A DNA stretch of 64,000 bases from Aquimarina sp. AU474 (GTDB taxonomy: Bacteria > Bacteroidota > Bacteroidia > Flavobacteriales > Flavobacteriaceae), in contig NZ_OMPE01000009.1 in NCBI RefSeq assembly GCF_900312815.1, positions 930,001-994,000 of the forward strand. The letters are read 5' to 3'. Of this stretch, positions 8,416 through 15,958 are shown in pieces. Within the stretch, counting starts at the first letter, position 1. Every line of letters begins with the position of its first letter. Under the pieces are notes generated by a model that saw nothing but the letters and a program-made list of their open reading frames with translations, was not told where the DNA came from and ran no database searches. Position numbers and translations under genes: made by a program.

Positions 8416-9462
8416 ATGATTGAAGATAAAAATACACCCAGAACGCAAATATCTGAACTAGGAGAGTTTGGATTAATTAATCATTTAACCAAGAACTTTA
8501 AGATTAACCAAAAAACTACTAATCTTGGTATTGGTGACGATGCTGCAGTTTTAGATTTTGATTCTAATAAATGTGTTCTAACTACAGATTTGTTAATTGA
8601 GGGGGTGCATTTTGATCTTTCATATGTTCCTTTAAAGCATCTAGGATATAAAGCCGTGGTTGTAAATCTTTCTGATGTATATGCAATGAATGCGACAGCA
8701 TCGCAAATCACAGTGTCTATTGCTGTTTCTAATAGATTTCCTTTAGAAGCAATCGAGGAACTTTATGCTGGTATAGAAACTGCAGCCAAAATTTATAATA
8801 TTGATGTTGTTGGAGGAGACACAACGTCTTCTACTACTGGATTAATAATTAGTGTTACCGCTGTTGGTTATAGTAACAATGAAGATTTGGTTTATCGTAA
8901 TGGAGCTGGAGAAAAAGACCTTTTAGTAGTTACAGGAGATTTGGGAGCCGCATATATGGGACTTCAAGTATTAGAAAGAGAAAAACAAGTATTCGAAGTA
9001 AATCCAAATTCTCAACCAGATTTAGATCAATACACCTATCTTATTGAAAGACAACTAAAACCCGAAGCACGAAAGGATATTCGTGAACTTTTAAAAGCGC
9101 TAGAGGTTCAACCAACAAGTATGATAGATATTAGCGATGGATTATCATCAGAGGTGATACACCTTTGTACACAATCGAATGTTGGTGTAAATCTATACGA
9201 AGAAAAAATACCTTTAGATCCTGCTGTAATTTCTGTGTGTGAAGAATTTAAAATAAATAGTACGACTGTAGCACTTAATGGAGGAGAAGATTATGAATTA
9301 TTATTTACTATTAAACAAGAAGATTATCCAAAAATAAAAGCAAATCCAAATTTGACCGTTATTGGTCATATGACAGATGAAAAAAGTGGAGTAGGATTAG
9401 TAACTAGAGCCAATGAAAAAATAGAACTACAAGCTCAAGGTTGGAATCCGATTAAAGAATAG
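8416..9462 (+). CDS. thiL: Thiamine-monophosphate kinase
   Basis: A 348-residue cytosolic enzyme that phosphorylates thiamine monophosphate to thiamine diphosphate with ATP, the last step of thiamine diphosphate synthesis. It shows the family marks: GIGDDAAVLD near residue 42, TTDLLIEGVHFD, NLSDVYAMNA, VVGGDTTSS and the C-terminal MIDISDGLSSE and GGEDYELLF blocks, in the order of the PurM/ThiL fold. The length is normal. It is a single gene facing away from the minus-strand cluster. No other thi gene is adjacent. Confidence 0.95.
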   Translation: MIEDKNTPRTQISELGEFGLINHLTKNFKINQKTTNLGIGDDAAVLDFDSNKCVLTTDLLIEGVHFDLSYVPLKHLGYKAVVVNLSDVYAMNATASQITVSIAVSNRFPLEAIEELYAGIETAAKIYNIDVVGGDTTSSTTGLIISVTAVGYSNNEDLVYRNGAGEKDLLVVTGDLGAAYMGLQVLEREKQVFEVNPNSQPDLDQYTYLIERQLKPEARKDIRELLKALEVQPTSMIDISDGLSSEVIHLCTQSNVGVNLYEEKIPLDPAVISVCEEFKINSTTVALNGGEDYELLFTIKQEDYPKIKANPNLTVIGHMTDEKSGVGLVTRANEKIELQAQGWNPIKE

Positions 9463-9476
9463 AAGAATACGATAGA

Positions 9477-9746
9477 TTAGGAAGCTACTTGAAAAGCAGT
9501 ATTTACTTTGTTTTTAGCAATTTTCTTAGCATGCACTGAAGCCAATGCATTATTAATTTCTTTTAATTTGGGAGTCATAGCTTCTAATCGACCTCGGCTA
9601 TTGGTTGTAGCTTGTTCTCCACAATGCGAGCAAGAATATTCTTTTATGTGATGAGTTACATTTTTGGACAACACATAATTATGACCAAATAGAGAACAGT
9701 AAATTTTTGAAAAGGAAAATGCGGGGCTGGGGGTAGATTTTTTCAT
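9477..9746 (-). CDS. Small basic protein with Cys pairs, DUF1660-like
   Basis: An 89-residue protein with CSLFGHNY (Cys17, His22), KEYSCSHCGE (Cys39, Cys42) and a Lys/Ala-rich helical tail. The pattern of C-x3-GH followed by CxxC recalls the DUF1660 zinc-ribbon-like family; this is a resemblance seen by eye, not a database match. It is convergent with thiL (14 bp between the stops) and stands alone. A structural or nucleic-acid-binding role is possible but not shown. The start ATG lies after an A/T-rich leader; no alternative start is better. Confidence 0.6.
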   Translation of the reverse strand: MKKSTPSPAFSFSKIYCSLFGHNYVLSKNVTHHIKEYSCSHCGEQATTNSRGRLEAMTPKLKEINNALASVHAKKIAKNKVNTAFQVAS

Positions 9747-9965
9747 AATTTTCTAAGGGGTTACAAATTCATGCACGGGTGTTATAGGTTCATTATCAAT
9801 ACAATAATAATATTTTTTTTGAAACTACAAACATATTTGTAAGAAAAATGTGGCTTAAATTGTGCTTTTTTAACACAAAACCTGCTTTTAATAGGTATTT
9901 TGCCTTAAAAAAGAGCATTTCATCTATGTTAAATTTGCATTAATTCTCCCTGTTTCAGTATTTTC

Positions 9966-10748
9966 TTAGGGTGATGCTAAGAGAAATTTATCCAATTCGG
10001 ATAAAAACTCTTCCTTATTTTCTACATACGACATATGTCCACCATCAAAGCTTACGAGATCAATATTGTATTGTTTTGCTTCTTGTAGACTTTGTGAATA
10101 TATTAATATAGGATCAAGTTTTCCTGCAAAGATAACTTTAGCTCCTTTAAAATTTTGTAAAATATTACCACGATCTTTTCTAATTTTCATTCCTTCCAAA
10201 GAAGAAATAATTCCTTGTAAAGATGTTTTTGAAGCTTGGTTTTTAATACTATTTATTTGTTGAGAAAATTTGAATCTGTGTTTTTCTGCAAAAAGATTTG
10301 CAATAGCCATACTCGTATAAGCATTTGGGTTTTTCTTTACGATATCAATTGCCCGAGAACGACTTATTTTTCGTTCTTCGCTATCTGGTAAAGAAGTAGA
10401 ATTAAGTAACACTAATCCAGAAACTGAATCGGCAAAAAGATCGATGTATGCTAGTGCTACATATCCACCCATAGAGTGACCAACAAATGTTGCGGTATTA
10501 ATTTTTAGAGAATCTAATACAACTCTTACAGCTTGAGACATGTCTTCCATAGTATGTACATATCCTAAGTTCTCTGTATTGCCGTGCCCTAACAAATCAA
10601 TAGATATACATTGATACTGATTCGAAAAAAATGTAATTGCTTCTTCCCACATAGTTGAATTTTCTAAAAACCCATGTAGAAAAACAACTGGAGCCCCTTT
10701 TCCAAAGGTGTTATAATTTATTTTAATCCCTTTGTGTGCTAAAATCAT
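9966..10748 (-). CDS. Alpha/beta hydrolase
   Basis: A 260-residue alpha/beta-fold hydrolase. Visible marks are the oxyanion HG (VVFLHGFLEN, residue 25), the early SIDLLGHG turn, the nucleophile elbow GHSMGG (Ser92), an acid near AGKLDPI and the catalytic His in DGGHMSYVE close to the C terminus. There is no signal peptide, so it acts in the cytosol. The family holds esterases, lipases and MhpC/BioH-like enzymes, and the substrate cannot be read from the sequence. It is divergent from brnQ, with only 37 bp between the starts, so the two promoters must overlap. Confidence 0.85.
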   Translation of the reverse strand: MILAHKGIKINYNTFGKGAPVVFLHGFLENSTMWEEAITFFSNQYQCISIDLLGHGNTENLGYVHTMEDMSQAVRVVLDSLKINTATFVGHSMGGYVALAYIDLFADSVSGLVLLNSTSLPDSEERKISRSRAIDIVKKNPNAYTSMAIANLFAEKHRFKFSQQINSIKNQASKTSLQGIISSLEGMKIRKDRGNILQNFKGAKVIFAGKLDPILIYSQSLQEAKQYNIDLVSFDGGHMSYVENKEEFLSELDKFLLASP

Positions 10749-10785
10749 TTTGAAAGTTTATTTTTAGGCGCATAAACCTAACTAA

Positions 10786-12063
10786 ATGAGATTTAATAAA
10801 GAAACTTTCGTCGCAGGATTTGCGTTATTTTCTATGTTTTTTGGTGCCGGAAACTTAATGCTTCCGCCCTTATTAGGTTTAAAAGCGGGAGATGCCTGGT
10901 TTATGGTAACCTTAGGTTTTGTAATCTCTGCAGTGATTATCCCATTACTTGGAATAGTAGCACACGCTAGATTACAAGGCACGATGCTAGATTTTGCAAA
11001 AAAGGTATCACCTAATTTTAGTCTTATTTATTGTTTATTAGTGTATGCTATTTCTTTATCCTTGCCCTCACCAAGAACGGCATCTGTAACTCATGAAATA
11101 GCCATCCAACCTTTTTTTGGTACTAGCGCATGGCTGACCAGTAGTGTGTATTTTGCGTTGGTTCTCCTTTTTGTACTTAACCGATCTAGGATCTTAGGGT
11201 TACTAGGAAAATTCCTTTCTCCTATTATCTTTATAGTTGTTCTTAGTATTATTTTTATTGGTGTTTTTTCTGCGCAAACACCAGGAATAGGACCATCCGA
11301 ACTTCAAATCCCGCTAGTTAGTGGATTACTAGAAGGATATCAAACGTTTGATGCTATTGGAGCAGTTGTGGTTGGTGGGGTTATTATTATTTCTTTGCAG
11401 ATAAAAGGGAAAAACAGTTTTGAGCACAATAAAGGACTTATTATTAGATCAGGTATTGTAGCCGGTTTAGGACTACTTATCATTTATTCAGGAATGATTT
11501 ATAATGGTGCTCTATATAGCAATGTTTTTGATCAAGAAACTACTAGAACAGAATTGTTATCTGGTTTAAGTTTAATCACTTTAGGAAACATAGGAAAAAC
11601 GCTTTTGAGTATTCTCGTAGGATTAGCCTGCTTTACTACGGCGGTTGGTATAGTGACTGGTACAGCAGATTTTATGAAAGGGATATTTAAAAACTCTAAA
11701 AAGGCTTATGTGCTGACCGCAATCATAGGTTGTATTCTGGGTGTGGTAATGGGGCAATTTGATGTACATTACATTATTGATGTTGCGGTGCCTGCACTAA
11801 TGTTTATTTATCCAATAACAATAGTTTTAATTTTGCTTAATGTTTTACCAGATAAATTGACACATCCGTTGGTTTTTAGAGCAGTAGTTATTGTGACCAT
11901 TATATTCAGCTTACCGGATTTTCTGGGTTCTATTGGTCTGAAGGAGCAAGTAGCTCCCATTTTAGAGACCCTGCCTTTTGGCGAGTTTAGCTTAGCATGG
12001 CTAGTTCCTGCAGTTATTACTTTTGTTATTATGAATATAATATTACTTACCAAAAAACAATAA
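10786..12063 (+). CDS. brnQ: Branched-chain amino acid carrier
   Basis: A 425-residue integral membrane protein of the LIVCS family (BrnQ), which brings leucine, isoleucine and valine into the cell with Na+ or H+. The N terminus has the family signature FAGFALFSMFFGAGNLM-like (residues 9-23) and PPLLGLKAG. About twelve hydrophobic segments fill the length, which is normal for the family. Transcribed alone; a weak hairpin follows the stop codon. Confidence 0.92.
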   Translation: MRFNKETFVAGFALFSMFFGAGNLMLPPLLGLKAGDAWFMVTLGFVISAVIIPLLGIVAHARLQGTMLDFAKKVSPNFSLIYCLLVYAISLSLPSPRTASVTHEIAIQPFFGTSAWLTSSVYFALVLLFVLNRSRILGLLGKFLSPIIFIVVLSIIFIGVFSAQTPGIGPSELQIPLVSGLLEGYQTFDAIGAVVVGGVIIISLQIKGKNSFEHNKGLIIRSGIVAGLGLLIIYSGMIYNGALYSNVFDQETTRTELLSGLSLITLGNIGKTLLSILVGLACFTTAVGIVTGTADFMKGIFKNSKKAYVLTAIIGCILGVVMGQFDVHYIIDVAVPALMFIYPITIVLILLNVLPDKLTHPLVFRAVVIVTIIFSLPDFLGSIGLKEQVAPILETLPFGEFSLAWLVPAVITFVIMNIILLTKKQ

Positions 12064-12079
12064 TTTTTTAATTGCGCTT

Positions 12080-12098
12080 AGGGGTAATTTCCCCTTTT
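12080..12098 (+). terminator. Short hairpin after brnQ
   Basis: AGGGG-taattt-CCCCT followed by TTT. The stem is only five pairs, so this is a weak or partial terminator. Confidence 0.4.
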
Positions 12099-12180
12099 AT
12101 ATTCTTTAGGTTTTTGATATTTTCGCGTGCAGAAAACAACCACAGATAATAAATAAACCTAAAACAAAAAAGCGGGATTA

Positions 12181-13524
12181 ATGAAAAAAATAATTACCCT
12201 GACAGGAATAGTATTGCTATTATTTTCTTGTACTAATGATGATAATTATGTACCAATAGAAAACACATTAGATGTTCAATTAAAAGAACTATTAACGAGT
12301 GCTTCTGAAGGAAAAGAACTTTCTTACTTTATTTTTCCAGAAAGTGATGATTACTCAAAAATTCCTCATGATCCTAAAAATCCTATTACAAAGGCCAAAG
12401 TTGATTTAGGAAAATTACTTTTACATGAAACGGCATTGGGTAGAAGCCCAAAAGTTGAAAAGATGCGAGAGACTTATTCTTGTGCTTCTTGTCATCAAGT
12501 TAACGCTGGTTTCAGTTCTGGATTACGTCAGGGAATTGGTGAGTGCGGAGTTGGTTTTGGAATAAACGGTAATGGTCGAGTAATTGATCAAAGTGTACCT
12601 GTTAACTCGGTAGATATACAACCTTTAAGGTCACCTACATTATTAAATGTTGCATATCAAGATGTTATGCTATGGAACGGTCAATTTGGAGGAACCGGAA
12701 CCAATGAAGGTACAGAAGCAAGTTGGGACAATATTCAGGAGAACTTTTTAGGATTTCAAGGAGTTGAGGTACAAGCCATAAAAGGGCAAGGTGTACATCG
12801 ATTATTAATTGATGATGAATTTGTAAATACTCACGGATATAAAGAACTGTTTGATGCTGCTTTTGGCGATATTGATGAAAGTGAGCGATATAGTACTACA
12901 AATGCCGCATTGGCTATGGCCGCGTATGAAAGAATATTATTAGCCAATCAAGCACCATGGCAAGAATGGTTAAAGGGAAAGAACAATGCTATGAATACTG
13001 CCGAAAAAAGAGGTGCAATTGCTTTTTTTGGAAACGGAAAATGTTATGAATGTCACACAGGACCGGCATTAAATGATAAAGATTTTCATGCTTTTGGAAT
13101 GGGTGATTTTGATGATTCTAGCAAAGCTATTATTTTGGATGATGCGGGATTTGATAAAGTGAAAAAAGGAAGAGGTGGATTTACTCAAAAATCAGAAGAC
13201 AACTATAAATTTAAGACACCTACTTTATACAATATCGCAGATAATGGATTTTATGGTCATGGAGGAACTTTTACTTCTATAAAAGAAGTGGTCGTATATA
13301 AAAATGAAGGAGTACCACAATCTAGTGATGTAACTACCGAAAACTTAGCAATACAATTTGGCACTATTAATTTAACAGATCAAGAAGTTGATGATATCGC
13401 GGTATTTATCGAAAATGGATTAAGAGATCCAAACCTAAAAAGATATGTGCCAGAAATCGTAAATTCTGGTGCTTGTTTCCCTAATAATGATGACCAATCA
13501 AGAAACGATCTTGGTTGTGATTAA
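12181..13524 (+). CDS. Di-heme cytochrome c peroxidase family lipoprotein
   Basis: A 447-residue lipoprotein (Cys17 in LLFSCTND) with two c-heme motifs, CASCH (101-105) and CYECH (288-292), in the CcpA/MauG fold. It is longer than the MbnH-like protein at 779-1822 and has no MbnP gene beside it. Its hydrogen-peroxide or electron-transfer role is therefore open; peroxide reduction in the periplasm is the usual guess. The preceding 117 bp has no obvious -7 box of full match. The gene stands alone between brnQ and a convergent VOC gene. Confidence 0.85.
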   Translation: MKKIITLTGIVLLLFSCTNDDNYVPIENTLDVQLKELLTSASEGKELSYFIFPESDDYSKIPHDPKNPITKAKVDLGKLLLHETALGRSPKVEKMRETYSCASCHQVNAGFSSGLRQGIGECGVGFGINGNGRVIDQSVPVNSVDIQPLRSPTLLNVAYQDVMLWNGQFGGTGTNEGTEASWDNIQENFLGFQGVEVQAIKGQGVHRLLIDDEFVNTHGYKELFDAAFGDIDESERYSTTNAALAMAAYERILLANQAPWQEWLKGKNNAMNTAEKRGAIAFFGNGKCYECHTGPALNDKDFHAFGMGDFDDSSKAIILDDAGFDKVKKGRGGFTQKSEDNYKFKTPTLYNIADNGFYGHGGTFTSIKEVVVYKNEGVPQSSDVTTENLAIQFGTINLTDQEVDDIAVFIENGLRDPNLKRYVPEIVNSGACFPNNDDQSRNDLGCD

Positions 13525-13550
13525 TATATGAGGATAAAGACGCATAAAAA

Positions 13551-13578
13551 CACCTTCTCCTTGTGGAGAGGGTTTCTT
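13551..13578. terminator. Hairpin between convergent genes
   Basis: CCTTCTCC-ttgt-GGAGAGGG with one G-T pair, followed by TTTCTTT. It ends the plus-strand di-heme gene just before the convergent VOC gene stop. Confidence 0.65.
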
Positions 13579-13583
13579 TATAA

Positions 13584-13967
13584 TTAATTTAATGTAGCAA
13601 TCCACCAGGTGTTACCAAAGGGGTCTTGAAAACCTGCTCCTCGGGCTCCGCTATCCTCATCCATGGGTTGCATTAATGATGAGGCCCCAGAATCTAATGC
13701 ATCATAATAGGTTTGATCAGTATCTTGTACATACACGTACATTGATCCTGGATGTGCTGGATAGTGTAATGAAGCTTCGGCAAGAAGGATAGTGCTATCT
13801 CCAATTTTAATTTCTGAATGTTGAATTCTTTTATCCCCGTCAAGGCTACGAAGCATTTCTTGAGCGTTGAATATTTTACGAATAAAATCAATAAAATCTT
13901 CAGCTTTTTCAACCACTAGATAAGGCATTGCTTGTTGGTGACCGGCAGTAATTTTCATTCGTTTCAT
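13584..13967 (-). CDS. VOC-family (glyoxalase/PhnB-like) protein
   Basis: A 127-residue protein with the vicinal-oxygen-chelate beta-alpha-beta3 layout. It shows PYLVVEKAEDFIDFIRKIF at the start, IGDSTILLAEA in the middle and the C-terminal GFQDPFGNTWWIAT, which is typical of PhnB/YciB-like members. Such proteins include glyoxalases, dioxygenases and resistance proteins, and many have no known substrate. It is a single gene ahead of the pepP-like gene on the same strand. A cytosolic location is inferred from the lack of a signal peptide. Confidence 0.85.
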   Translation of the reverse strand: MKRMKITAGHQQAMPYLVVEKAEDFIDFIRKIFNAQEMLRSLDGDKRIQHSEIKIGDSTILLAEASLHYPAHPGSMYVYVQDTDQTYYDALDSGASSLMQPMDEDSGARGAGFQDPFGNTWWIATLN

Positions 13968-14037
13968 AGGATATAAAGAAAGAGTTTTTATATCAACGAA
14001 ATAACGTAATAAAATATTCTATAAACCATTAAAATAA

Positions 14038-14073
14038 TAAGCCTCAATTGTTTTTATAACAATTGAGGCTTAT
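14038..14073. terminator. Bidirectional hairpin terminator
   Basis: Arms AAGCCTCAATTGTT and AACAATTGAGGCTT, fully complementary, with a TTTAT-type loop. It follows the stop of the minus-strand aminopeptidase gene. Confidence 0.8.
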
Positions 14074-14091
14074 CCTTATATAATCTAAAAA

Positions 14092-15381
14092 TTAGTTCAT
14101 TAGATCTTCAATTTCTTCAGTTTCTATAGGGATGTTTTCCATAAGATTAAAAGGTTCTCCTTTTTCTTGAATTACCACGTCGTCTTCTAATCGTATCCCA
14201 AAACCTTCATCAGGAAGGTAAATACCAGGTTCTACAGTAAAAATCATATTGGTCTGCATTGGCTCAGTAAGAATTCCGTAATCATGGGTGTCTAAACCTA
14301 TGTGGTGGGATGTGCCATGCATAAAATACTTTTTATAAGCTGGCCATTCGGGATCTTCTTTTTGCACATCTGCTTTATCCAAAAGACCTAGTCCAAGCAA
14401 TTCTGATGTCATAATTTTACCTACCTCGACGTGATAATCTGCCCAAATCGTACCAGGAACCAACATTTTTGTAGCTTCGTTTTTAACTCTCAATACAGCA
14501 TCGTATACATCTTTTTGTCTTTTTGTATAGCGCCCCGATACGGGAATCGTTCTAGATAAATCACTAGCATAATTTGCATATTCTGCAGCAACATCCATAA
14601 GTATTAAATCCCCATCTTTACATTCTTGGTTGTTTTCTATATAATGAAGTACATTAGCATTAGGTCCACTTGCAATAATTGGAGTATAAGCAAAACCTTT
14701 GGATCGATTATTAATAAATTCATGCAATAATTCTGCTTCAATATTGTATTCCCATACACTAGGTTTTACGAAGCTTAATAACCTTCTAAATCCTTTTTCG
14801 GTTATATTACATGCGGTTTGCATTAATTCAATTTCTATCGGATCTTTTACAGATCGTAGTCGTTGTAAAATAGGGTTGCTTTTCGCAACATTATGGGCAG
14901 GATATTTTGCTTTCCACCATTTGGTAAAACGATCTTCTCTGGTTTCAGTTTCTACATTAGACCTATAATGTTCATTTGTGTTTACATATACTGTCTCACA
15001 CTGCGTCATTACTTCAAAGAAAACTTTTTCTAGATCTTTTAACCAGTATACTGTTTGTACACCAGATACTTCAAAAGCTTTTTCTTTAGTTAGTTTTTCA
15101 CCTTCCCAAATCGCAATATGTTCGTTAGTTTCTCTTAAAAACAAGATCTCACGATGTTTTTCTTTTGGAGCATCAGGAAAAAGTAATAAAATACTTTCTT
15201 CTTGGTCAACACCACTTAGATAAAAAATATCTCTGTGTTGTTCAAAAGGTATGGTACTATCTGCACTAATAGGATATATGTCATTACTGTTAAAAATAGC
15301 AATACTATTTGACTTCATTTTAGCCATAAAATTCTTTCTATTCTTGATAAAAAGAGCCTTATCTATTTGGTGATATTTCAT
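14092..15381 (-). CDS. Aminopeptidase P family protein (M24 metallopeptidase)
   Basis: A 429-residue cytosolic peptidase of the pita-bread fold that removes an N-terminal residue before proline. The N-terminal creatinase-like domain covers about 1-170. The C-terminal M24 domain carries the metal ligands in ILMDVAAEYANYASDLSRT (two Asp), HGTSHHIGLDTHD (His), IFTVEPGIY (Glu) and GIRLEDDVVI (Glu). The N terminus MKYHQIDKALF resembles long bacterial PepP proteins. It is a single gene with a terminator at each end. Confidence 0.9.
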   Translation of the reverse strand: MKYHQIDKALFIKNRKNFMAKMKSNSIAIFNSNDIYPISADSTIPFEQHRDIFYLSGVDQEESILLLFPDAPKEKHREILFLRETNEHIAIWEGEKLTKEKAFEVSGVQTVYWLKDLEKVFFEVMTQCETVYVNTNEHYRSNVETETREDRFTKWWKAKYPAHNVAKSNPILQRLRSVKDPIEIELMQTACNITEKGFRRLLSFVKPSVWEYNIEAELLHEFINNRSKGFAYTPIIASGPNANVLHYIENNQECKDGDLILMDVAAEYANYASDLSRTIPVSGRYTKRQKDVYDAVLRVKNEATKMLVPGTIWADYHVEVGKIMTSELLGLGLLDKADVQKEDPEWPAYKKYFMHGTSHHIGLDTHDYGILTEPMQTNMIFTVEPGIYLPDEGFGIRLEDDVVIQEKGEPFNLMENIPIETEEIEDLMN

Positions 15382-15441
15382 GAGACGTTTTTATTTATAA
15401 AATACGTTTTCAAAAATAGGATTATTATTGATGTAATAAAA

Positions 15442-15473
15442 AAAGGAACTCATAAGATTTGAGTTCCTTTTTT
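15442..15473. terminator. Bidirectional hairpin terminator
   Basis: AAAGGAACTCA-taagatt-TGAGTTCCTTT with A and T runs at the flanks. It follows the minus-strand glycine-zipper gene and lies between it and pepP. Confidence 0.8.
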
Positions 15474-15496
15474 AAAGTAATGTATTCACAATAATT

Positions 15497-15778
15497 TTAT
15501 TTGCTAATCGCTTTTTTGATCAGTCCTATAATGGCCATTAACACACCTCCTCCAACACCACCGCCGGCTACGCTTCCTAGTATGCCTGCGATATCCATTC
15601 CGCCACTAGTATCTATACCTAGCATTCCTAGAAGATAACCTCCTATACCACCACCTAGAATACCTAGGATAGAATTCCCTATTCTACCAAATGATGCATT
15701 TTTAAGTAATGAACCAGCTATATTTCCTCCAATAGCCCCACTTATTAACTGAATTATTAATGGCAAATACTCTTCCAT
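15497..15778 (-). CDS. Small glycine-zipper membrane protein
   Basis: A 93-residue, almost wholly hydrophobic protein rich in GxxxG spacing (SGAIGGNIAGSLL, GILGGGIGGYLLGMLG, GSVAGGGVGGGVLMAIIGLI). Two or three membrane segments are likely, and the C terminus is short and basic (KKAISK). It has no recognisable catalytic motif. Proteins of this composition often sit in the inner membrane and may oligomerise through the glycine zippers. I cannot name the family. Transcribed alone. Confidence 0.7.
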   Translation of the reverse strand: MEEYLPLIIQLISGAIGGNIAGSLLKNASFGRIGNSILGILGGGIGGYLLGMLGIDTSGGMDIAGILGSVAGGGVGGGVLMAIIGLIKKAISK

Positions 15779-15958
15779 GATTTCATGTTTTTTAATTAGT
15801 TAACAATAAATTAACTAAAAATTAGTGATAATCGCAAAAATTAACCAATTAAATATAAATGTTTCAGTTTTAAGTTTTTGAGTGTTGTTAAACAATTTCT
15901 AAAAATTTTGAAGCTATTTCAGCAATGCATACTTTCCGCTCGCTAAACCATCCATATA

